Assembly: GCA_002749535.1 (NCBI GenBank)
Contig: MZZL01000378.1
Span: 185,735-249,734 of the forward strand
Origin: Apophysomyces variabilis
Taxonomy: Eukaryota > Mucoromycota > Mucoromycetes > Mucorales > Mucoraceae
Direction: 5' to 3'
DNA: 64,000 nt
Position numbers and translations under genes: made by a program. The number at the start of each line of letters is the position of its first letter. Position 1 is the stretch's first letter. Under the pieces are notes generated by a model, which ran no database searches, was not told where the DNA came from, and was given only the letters and a program-made list of their open reading frames with translations. Positions 55,819-64,000 of this stretch are shown here, in pieces.

Positions 55819-56648
55819 AGGAAAGAAGAGCGGGAAAAGAGTGAATGGAAAAATAGAGAGGGCAAAAAAAAGTTTTTTTATGAAATAAAGCCACTGCTTC
55901 CCCAAAATACACGTCTCTTTTTTTTTTTGTTCAAACGTATTCACTTTCCCTTTGCTTTTATAACCTCTTCTCCATTAGGATTCCGACGATTATTTTCACT
56001 ATATCTCAATATCTGCTGTTACATGACATCGTATGAGGAATGTTCCTTTTACTCATCTGCTTCTTACTTTGTCCTTATATCTTTCTTTTACTATCAGAAA
56101 ATAAAGTGACTCACGCACCAAAGCTTTTTATCACACTGTACCCTTCAGGCCACAAATATGAACTTTATAACCAAGTGATGAGTACCACTTTTACATGTCT
56201 TTTCTACAATTCAGAAAAAAAAGCAGCGCACTTTAGGCGTTTATATTATACTCTTCAGCTATTATGATTAGCAATTAGTTACCACTACCACTTTTTTCTT
56301 TTATTCTTAGTTTGATCATCGGAAAAAATTATCATACCTTTGTATGCACCATAACACAATTCCATCTGTAACATCAGCGATCTTATCTTGCATTCAGATT
56401 CTGTTACAATCTATTATTGTCCCTTTCTAAAACATTCTCCTTTTATTATGCATACGTTTACTAACAGATAAAGCGCAAATTGATGCTAGACTCTTATGCC
56501 TTATAATTCTTACATATTATTGGTCTATCCATATCCGATCCATCAATCCGTCAGATATATATGGATCGGATATGGATCATCCATTTATAAACAGATTGGA
56601 TTCAGATAGGGGGTCAATCTGATCTGTATCCGACTTTGATGATCCCTA
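55819..56648. other. hAT-3B 3' region and right subterminal repeats
   Basis: 55819-56510 A/T-rich with no gene. 56525-56648 GGATCGGATATGG motif cluster then TIR. Confidence 0.7.
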
Positions 56649-56666
56649 GTTGATGACATTTTCAAT

Positions 56667-57549
56667 AAAAAAATAAAGTGATGTTAAAAGAGATAATAAA
56701 TACGTACCTTTCAAATCTTACTAGTATTTATATTAGTCGCTAAAAAAAAGCACGTCTTCATACAACATGATGTTGATAATCTGTTCTATGAGTCATAAAG
56801 AACATCTTCCTGATTTATAATAGAATGGTCATGTAGAATTACCATAGTCTTCTTGCAGACTATATATGATAGGTGTAACTGGTGTGTACAGGGACGGATC
56901 AACTGTTACTCAAGGAAAATATTGCATAATGATTGGACAGTTGCCATAAATAGCAGTGCTGAGGTTACTGTTCACTTAGCCAAAACGAAAAATTCAAGCG
57001 GTGTTGATATTGCGAATTTTTGTCAATAAAAAGTTTTTAAAAAAGAAAACTACAACGACTTTGTAAGAATATGCATGTTACCATTAACATATTTACTTAT
57101 CTTACCTTTATTATTCAGGAATATATGCGATTTCAATCATTCCATGTGAAAATCAATCCATTATGTTCAATGTGAATTATACTTACCAGCACCAATCATG
57201 AACTCACCTTTACAATCGCTCTTTTAATATGCATTACGCGTTAGCTTCCATGTCGCGTATGAATTCTGACAACAAGGGAAGCCAATCACACTGCGTATAC
57301 AAGTGTGTCAATTGATGTACAATTGTACTGTCAGTGAAGCTCTTCAAATTACATACGCGCTATATCTGCATGAACCAATACCTGCAAACCTTCGTATGAT
57401 TACTCACAATAATGACGACCAAGATATTACGATACCATGACAAGATTGGTTGACAGAGAAACTAGTCAACAAGCTATCGACAGAGTGAATAAGATATATA
57501 AAGTGAAAAAAAAGGACATCCATATTCAATCTTTTTTTATCAACTCACC
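56667..57549. promoter_or_regulatory. Divergent intergenic region of CACTA-3
   Basis: Inverted copy of 4674-5563, well conserved over its length. Expected to contain both promoters. Confidence 0.55.
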
Positions 57550-60500
57550 ATAACCCTTCTAACTATTATTACCTACCATATCTGCCATGTTACCTTTACT
57601 GGACTCAAGCGTTATAACCGCCATAGAAGAGCTTGCTTTATACAGCATGAAAAGTGAGACATTCGTTTGTTAGAGCTTAACAAAGAGGCTATGGTATAAT
57701 GATTATTAAAATAGTGATCAGAATAGTCATTAATATATTATGGTTAGGAAACCGAGGAACATACTGAAGATGTTGAAGTCCCTGCTGTTGAGAACGATCG
57801 AGAGATCGATATTCTGGACTTGATTGACTTGCCAGACAGCATTAATGAAGAACCAGAAGAATATGACCTACTTGATATGCTTTTTGACTTTCCATCAGAT
57901 GGTGATGAAGTAGTTGGAGAAGCTATGGAAAGCCAGAACTGTAAGCAATGAAAGCATGTTCTGCACTTACTAATATGCAAAATAGTTGACTCTGATCCTA
58001 TGGATCTTTGTTCTGATGAAATGAACGACAGTGCCCATATATTTGAGTATAAGAAACATACTTCTTGGACGTACATAGAATGCATGAGCGTCAAACTTTA
58101 CATGGCCGCAGTTAGCTCCAACATCTCTTGTAAGGCTTATGACAATATGGTGAAGATCTTTAATGAATTCCTTAAAATCGTGCAAAATGGTTAGTGTCAT
58201 TTCATTGTGCATTTCACATTTCTTACCAACATGTAGATCAGAATCAGTGACACTGCCCTCTGCTCAGTTACCACTTATCTGACAAGCTGGTAAAAGAGGA
58301 ATATAATATACAGCTGGAAGTATATGACGTATGTCATAATGGTTGTATCTTGTACATGAAAGACGAACCTAAGACTGTCTGCAATGAATGCAAAGAAAGC
58401 TGATACAAGGAATCTAACAAGCGCCAGGCAAATGGCGAACCCATTTTGCAGCCAGCACAGACAATGAAGATCCTTCCAATTGCTGGACAGCTAGCTCACA
58501 TGCTTGGTGATGAGGAGACGCACAAGCTCCTGTCCTACCGTCATAATTTCCAGAACGAGGAAGGGATGTACAGGGACATCTTTGATGGGACAGTATACCA
58601 ATCGCTATGCCACGATAAGGACCTGTTCAAAGGAATGCACGACATCGCCCTGACGTTGTACGTCAATGGCTTCCAACCGTTTAACACAAGCAAAACTTCT
58701 TTGACAATGTTGCATCTTGTTGTTCTCAACTTTGATTCCTCTATTTGGTAAGTATCAGATTTGAATTAAGTAATTACGCTAACTTTAAGATCCTTACCAT
58801 GCACAGATATGAGAATCACAATATGCTTCAAATTGGTATCACTCTTGGTCCAAGAAACCCAAGGGACCTGTGGACGTTCCTTGAGCCTACGCTTCGTGAG
58901 CTGCGTCAATTGGAAAATGATGGTATGGTTGTCAAGTTGCTGGATGGTATGTGATTCAGGGCAAGAGTTCACCTGCTACTAGCCACTGATGACATTTCTG
59001 CTGCCGCCAGTCTTTGCAATCATGCCACCTTTTCACATACGTATGGCTGTCAACAATGTTTGATTGAGGGAAAAAAGACGACTGGCATGTACTTCATTCT
59101 GAACCAACAGCAAACTTTTACCATGTGATCAGTGGAGCAGTACAAACAAGGTGACGAGGTATGTTGCGTTTACTTCACAGATCAGGCATAAGATGCTGAC
59201 AAGCTGTCATATCACCTTTGCAATATCAACAGGATAGAGGTATCAGGGCGCCAGTTCCATTTGCACACCTACAATCGTTCACAGGATCTTTATTCTTTGG
59301 GCTCAATGAGATGCATCTGCTCGGGCATGGATTGGCAAGACTTCTGTGGAACTTGTTGCTCAACCATAAACAAAAGTTTGGTGACAACACGATCACAGAA
59401 CAATATCCTTTCAAGCTAAAGACAGGTATCACTTTGTGTATGATTGGAGATGCAGTACAGAGCTCTCGCCAGTATATGCCTACTGCATTTCAGGGTAAAT
59501 GGAACAATACAGCAACTGATTCAGGCCATTACCGGGCAGTCAACTGGCTAGACTTCCTTTTGTACGTTGTTCCCACCATCATAGTCGACAGCCTGGAGCA
59601 AGATGAGACCCGTTTTGCAGTTCTGAAATTGATCCTTGCTTGTCAAATAAGTTTGCAGTGGGAAATCAATGCAGCAGATCTGAGCACTGTTGAACGGTAT
59701 GTTATTGTATAGAAATATATACTGTATCTAATACCTTCTTTTCATCGTTTAGAAACATTCGTGAATGGCAGTCTTTCCTGTTGGCGCACTACAACAATGG
59801 CAAAGGAACACTTAGACCACCGGTATTTACCATCATGCAACATTACCTTTCGCACATTGCCAGTACATTGCGCAATCTTGGCCCTCTACATTCCTTTTTT
59901 GCATGCTGTATGGAACGTACCAACGGTCTGTACAAAAAGATGATCCGATCAATGGCCGCCCCAGGACAAAACGCAAGCAATCTTATTGAGAAGCTGGCAG
60001 CTTTCCGTTTCGTAGAACGTGTGCATCCACAATTGCAACAGTCAGTACCACATGATGAGTTATCCTATCTGTCCCCAACATCAGAATCCACTGAACCACA
60101 GATATGGAGACCTTACCATAAAGAAATCGACCTGCATTCATTTCTCGGAATAGAGGGCATCACAGGAGATATGCTGCGAAATGCATTAGCCAGTTTCTAG
60201 ATGAGTCACTGCAAGTTTGAAGCAAGTATGCCAGTAGACGATGTTATTCTGCAACTACATCCACACTTCCTGTTGGCCAGTCGCATATGGAAAGATAGCT
60301 GCGTTTATGCCAGTAAACTCCATGACCGCCAACATGGATCAAACAGATGTAACTCACTTGCTATATACGAGTTCACCAAGATGAGGTAAGATGCCCGGTC
60401 GTTTTATCATACAATGCCTTACATGTATTCAATCTTCATTTAGTCAGTCTGGACGAGAACATCGTGAAGTGTTTGTTGGTGAAACACAATTTTTTATTTA

Positions 60501-60759
60501 CCATCAACATGATACTAACAAGCAGATTCTGGCTGTTGTGCGTTTCTATCAAAATTTTCAGCAGGAACGCGATTGGTTTCTGGTCCTCATCAAGAACCCG
60601 TCTGATTCTGGGATGCTGAAGGTTGTTGACGTTGGGGGGTTAAACGAAGCTGCTGGATTGATTCCAAAGGTGAATTCCACTACACAGTTTCATATTGTTT
60701 GGCCGTATGGAAAAACCAACAGAAGGTTCAAGTTCGGCAACCCCAGCTCCCTTGGGTAG
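57550..60759 (+). pseudogene. Tnp2-type transposase, copy 3, best preserved
   Basis: The initiator is ATA (57550-57552) where copy 1 has ATG, and the first Cys of the N-terminal C2H2 finger is Tyr. Exon 2 acidic (57751-57941, ILDLIDLPDS). Exon 3 58 kb. Exon 4 with YDVCHNGCILY and CNECKES. Tnp2 core DIFDGTVYQ (about 58580), DIALTLYVNGFQPF, LGPRNPRDLWTFLEPTLREL (58850-58910), ATDDISAAASLC with Cys pair (about 58985-59060), a 164-codon block from 59218, and HYLSHIASTL with CMERTNGLYK (about 59905-59940). The C-terminal exon ends at TAG 60759. TGA codons at 58402 (shared with copy 1), 58952 and 59127 fit CGA to TGA. Typical Tnp2 order. Confidence 0.88.
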
Positions 60760-61300
60760 TCACAACCTTTTTTTTTTCCCCACTGCCAACTTCTTTCTGG
60801 TATTGCTTACGTAGTCTTTTCTTTCCTCTTTTTTCTTTTCTTCCTTTTTCTCTATTTCCTTGTTGTTATTTTTTGTTTGACTTATAAATTATTTTAGTAA
60901 ACTTTGCCTCATCCTTGTCATACTTCTACCTTATAAAGTTGTCCCAATTAACTATGTAATGCCCCAATCACATCCCATCACACCAAGCGTCATAGTATCA
61001 AAGGACCATATAGTTATAGTGATCTCATCCCATCCGTTTTAATAAATTCAGTCCTGTTAAGAACGTATTTGCTATTGACCATAATCACCTTCAGAACACT
61101 GTCTAACTTACAAATATATTATATTAAAACCTTTTGGATTCATAGTAAATCCCACTTAACAAGTAGACATTCACAAATACTAGAAGTGTAGACATATTAG
61201 CATCACCAGAAGTAACTTTTACTTGAAGTGATCAGTTTCTAAAGCAGAATATCAGATATTACTAAAAAAAATACAATAGCTACCATTAGTGAACTTTTGC
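60760..61300. other. CACTA-3 3' spacer
   Basis: T/C-rich 3' UTR-like stretch (60770-60900), then A/T-rich DNA with no gene. From 61177 on it is an inverted match to the window end (to 64000). Confidence 0.6.
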
Positions 61301-61573
61301 CACGCTAACGAATTAATCACTACTTTTAAAGCATATTAGCTACTTTAGCACGTTTACTACTTTTAGAGTGGATTTACTACTTTCAGTGTAGCTTTCACTA
61401 CTTTTAGAGTAGACTCACTACTTTTAGTACGCACTTTACTACTTTTAGTGAGAAATTCACTACTTTTAGTGATTTTACTACTTTTAGTACAGATTTACTA
61501 CTTTTAGTGCGTTTTCACTACTTTTAGTGTGTTTTCACTACTTTTAGTGAGGTCTGTGACCATAGTGCTATAG
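61301..61573. repeat. CACTA-3 subterminal repeats and TIR
   Basis: About a dozen units of TTCACTACTTTTAGTG-type repeats. The copy at 63691-63860 has about half as many. Confidence 0.9.
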
Positions 61574-61852
61574 CAATTGTTTATAGTAAAACTCCCCCTT
61601 CCTGCTGAGTTCCCAAAGATATTTGGAATTAGCCTATTCTGTTACAGTCTCACTTACCTGTTGACTTGGATATGTCTACTCTACACTGGTTAGAAGCAAA
61701 GGATCATAAAAGACAGCAGGGAAAAAGCTCCATTCTTCAAAGCTTATAGTTTCTTATCTGCCATGAGCACCCTCAGTCGCCAGTGTCATTTTTGCAATCC
61801 TAGTACCTGCATTTAGGACAGAAGGCACAAACAGTGTTACAGCAACTAGAAG
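61574..61852 (+). pseudogene. Accessory ORF fragment of a further CACTA copy
   Basis: Matches 5790-6074 of CACTA-1 (e.g. LPVDLDMSTLHWLEA), with stops. CACTA-3 inserted at its left (CTA expected TSD), and the element ending CACTAGATAG at its right. Confidence 0.75.
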
Positions 61853-63690
61853 CACTAGATAGAACACTCTGTTTTAGTAAACTATAATGTTACTAAAATG
61901 CTACTAAAATTTGATGTTTTAGGTACATTTTAGTAACATTTTAGGAATACTAAAACTTTTGTTTTAGGATCCTAAAAAGCATATTCTAGTATACTAGAAC
62001 ATTTGTTTTAGTAACTTTTTCATCTGCTTAAAAAGACACTAAAAAAGCACTAGAATGTTACTAAAACATATGTTTTAGGTACTTTTCTGCCGGTCAAAAA
62101 AATCAATAAAAAAGATAGCAAAATGTTACTAAAATATGAACTTTATTCATATCTTTAATCTAATCATACATTATATCATTAGCTGTCTCTCACAAATCTT
62201 TTATTTTAGTGCATATTCCAATAAAAACTACTCCTGCATTTGCTTATCTTTCTATTGATCCTTTAACAATACAAATGAAAGCTGACTCATCTTTATGTTG
62301 TAGCTATGTATAAAAAGCAAATAATTAGGCTTACTAAAATTTAAACGTCGTTTAAAAGCTGTATCATTAAAGCTGTTTTACAATGAATGATTATATATAC
62401 TACAAAAGCACGACTGCAATGGAAATGAGATATATGAATTAGCATCATTAATTTAACTAATCGTATAATTAATATCTACAAAAATTTTCAAGGAGTGCTG
62501 CATTGCCTGTTCAATAAAATCGAATAGCACATTTGATAGATGCTTTGTTCAGAGAACGAACAATGACTATGCCATGGTTGACCTAAACTGTAGAGAAGTT
62601 AAGAGGGAGAAAAACCTAAAGTGAAATGTAACTTCAACGCGTTACTAAGAATAAGCTGAAGTATATACCCTCATTTACTGATGCGTAAGGGAATTTAGCA
62701 TGTCTAAGTGCGCCATTATCAATGAGCCCTTCACAATATTGAAACTACCTTACAACAATATCTATAACGTGCTGCATAGATTGTAAAGGAAAAGAAAGCA
62801 AAAATCGAAGAGAAAGTGAAAAGAAAGAAAAGCTTCCCTAACTTTATTATTTGTGCTTTTATTAGTGAAGTATGTAAGGGCAACGTACCCCTGACATACT
62901 ATTGAAATGAGAAGATAAAAACTTCATTGTAAAGTGCGCACATTCAATCATATTCAATTCTAGTAAATGTCTCAATCCTGTAACCAACGTTTTACTGAAT
63001 GCTGTGCTGCCAGAGAAGTGCAAACAGGAGCCCAACTGTCGTTGCCTGTCCCTATAACTGGTGAATAGTTGACCTTGGCCGCACTTAGCCGCCAGCTGAT
63101 CAACGTAGAACATGAGCTAAGAGAGCTTAGCCAGCAATAGCAACTGAATGCCAAACGATTGCATGATATGTTGGTTGAAAACCAATAGTCAGATCACATT
63201 GCTTGGTGATATGCAATGCGATCATAGCTCAGCTTCTCAGAGCACTAGTGCTGGTAGTTAAGCTGTTAGCAGGAGAATAGCTGGGCCTCAAGATCCTGAA
63301 ATTTTGGTAAATACAATAGCAATGTCATAAATTATAACTTAGCTTTAGTACAAAGGCTGCTTCGCAGCTTCATAGCCCAACTTGGTGCGAAATTAGTTTT
63401 TAGCAGATTCAGTTATTGTTTCCTCTGCATTATAATAAACTAAGGCATCCACAGTCAATAAAATATTATTTTGGAAACCATATCTTACAGTCAACTTCCA
63501 TGTCAATCTCCTGGGGCAGTACTGGAATGCCTTGCATTTGTGAGGAAGCAGCTAATCACAATTTAACAATGAGTATAGCTAATTTAAAACGTGTCGCCAT
63601 TATCATGTTCGAAAGATCACAAGCGGTCATTTTCTTCATGCCGTCTTACAGTCTGCATGGTCTGCATCACGAAGCTATGCTCATTTGCAC
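61853..63690. mobile_element. End of a third CACTA family (CACTAGATAG) and unassigned sequence
   Basis: Starts CACTAGATAGAACACTC at 61853, after AAG (possible TSD). Followed to about 62130 by repeated GTTACTAAAAT/TTTTAGTAAC motifs, the usual CACTA subterminal style. I could not find the matching opposite end, so the extent is uncertain. 62200-63000 shows no gene. Confidence 0.55.
63030..63230 (+). other. Short coiled-coil-like coding fragment
   Basis: Plus-strand reading from 63069 gives a heptad-like run (LTLAALSRQLINVEHELREL), then two TAG codons. It resembles the helical N-termini of the CACTA accessory ORFs in style only; no clear homology. Confidence 0.25.
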
Positions 63691-64000
63691 TATGGTCACA
63701 GACCTTACTAAAAGTAGTGAATTTCTCACTAAAAGTAGTGAAGTGCATACTAAAAGTAGTGAGTCTACTCTAAAAGTAGTGAAAGCTATACTAAAATTAG
63801 TAAATCCACTCTAAAAGTAGTGAACGTGCTAAAGTAGCTAATATGCTTTAAAAGTAGTGATTAATTCGTTAGCGTGGCAAAAGTTCACTAATGGTAGCTA
63901 TTGTATTTTTTTTAGTAATATCTGATATTCTGCTTTAGAAACTGATCGCTTCAAGTAAAAGTTACTTCTGGTGATGCTAATGTGTCTACACTTCTAGTAT
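63691..64000 (-). mobile_element. CACTA-5: Tnp2-side end of another CACTA copy, runs off the window
   Basis: Starts CACTATGGTCACAGACC at 63691, with about six ACTAAAAGTAGTG units, then unique sequence. All of 63691-64000 is an inverted match to 61177-61573, so its Tnp2 should lie to the right on the minus strand. Confidence 0.85.

Larger units (their letters stand above)
52446..56648 (+). mobile_element. hAT-3B: complete hAT transposon, no matching TSD
   Basis: TIRs TAGGGATCGTCAAA (52446) and inverted TAGGGATCATCAAA (56648). Left flank AATACCAT (Gypsy-F gag), right flank GTTGATGA (CACTA accessory ORF) do not match, so the outside DNA has been rearranged. 4203 bp. Serves as the uninterrupted reference for hAT-3A. 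Confidence 0.9.
56649..61573 (+). mobile_element. CACTA-3: CACTA transposon, accessory end lost
   Basis: Same family as CACTA-1, opposite strand. Right terminus inverted CACTATGGTCACAGACC at 61573, subterminal array 61310-61560. Left part is cut by hAT-3B within the first codons of the accessory ORF (ATG TCATCAAC on the minus strand, 56666-56656). Right flank is a fragment of another copy's accessory ORF. Confidence 0.85.

Noticed and set aside
60770..60900. Extra coding exon after CACTA-3 Tnp2
   Set aside because: Poly-pyrimidine low-complexity stretch after a clear stop; looks like 3' UTR.

Overview
The window looks like a transposon graveyard from a eukaryotic nuclear genome, most likely a fungus. 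Reasons: A+T-rich DNA, short GT..AG introns inside transposase genes, chromodomain Ty3/Gypsy elements of the Tf1/sushi type with apparent self-priming, and hAT and CACTA (Tnp2) DNA transposons. An early-diverging lineage such as Mucoromycota is my best guess, but this is inference. I found no convincing host gene, tRNA, rRNA or CRISPR array. Essentially every kilobase can be assigned to a mobile element or its debris, and the elements are nested several layers deep.

Left block (1-14383). A CACTA element (CACTA-1, 1-7607, cut by the window edge) carries a minus-strand Tnp2 transposase and a divergently transcribed accessory ORF. A complete hAT (hAT-1, 697-4245, 8-bp TSD CATATCAG) sits in a Tnp2 intron. 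CACTA-1 itself lies in the 5' LTR of Gypsy-A1 (7608-13679, plus strand). Next comes a 0.7-kb retroelement-like remnant.

Middle block (14384-35648). A hAT of a second family (hAT-3A) has been exploded by four later insertions: an autonomous-type CACTG element (15644-24500, TSD TAT), itself interrupted by hAT-2 (18564-22206); a 2.1-kb non-autonomous CACTG element (25412-27496, TSD CTT); Gypsy-D (28421-34108, TSD AACTG, 352-bp LTRs); and a second non-autonomous CACTG element (34178-35505, TSD TAG).

Right-middle block (35649-56648). Gypsy-A2 (minus strand) contains Gypsy-B (37469-44627, TSD GTTAC, 443-bp LTRs), which in turn contains a third non-autonomous CACTG element (40179-41541, TSD CAG). 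Gypsy-A2 is then cut by Gypsy-E, E by Gypsy-F, and F by hAT-3B (52446-56648). The right-hand parts of A2, E and F are missing, and hAT-3B has no matching TSD, so there is a rearrangement (or assembly join) here.

Right block (56649-64000). CACTA-3 carries the best preserved Tnp2 gene and ends at 61573 inside the accessory ORF of a further CACTA copy. A third CACTA family end (CACTAGATAG) lies at 61853, and another CACTA end faces it at 63691.

The main biology is in the elements. (1) Five LTR families share an inferred 5' transcript start AGTCT, and the bases that follow covary with a site next to the LTR, the signature of Tf1-like self-priming. (2) An internal polypurine tract is conserved between RNase H and integrase. 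(3) Two distant CACTA families share a divergent two-gene layout with a conserved accessory protein. (4) Non-autonomous CACTG elements keep their interior while swapping their subterminal repeat arms. (5) Decay is almost purely by transitions, mainly at CpG, which has created most of the in-frame stops.
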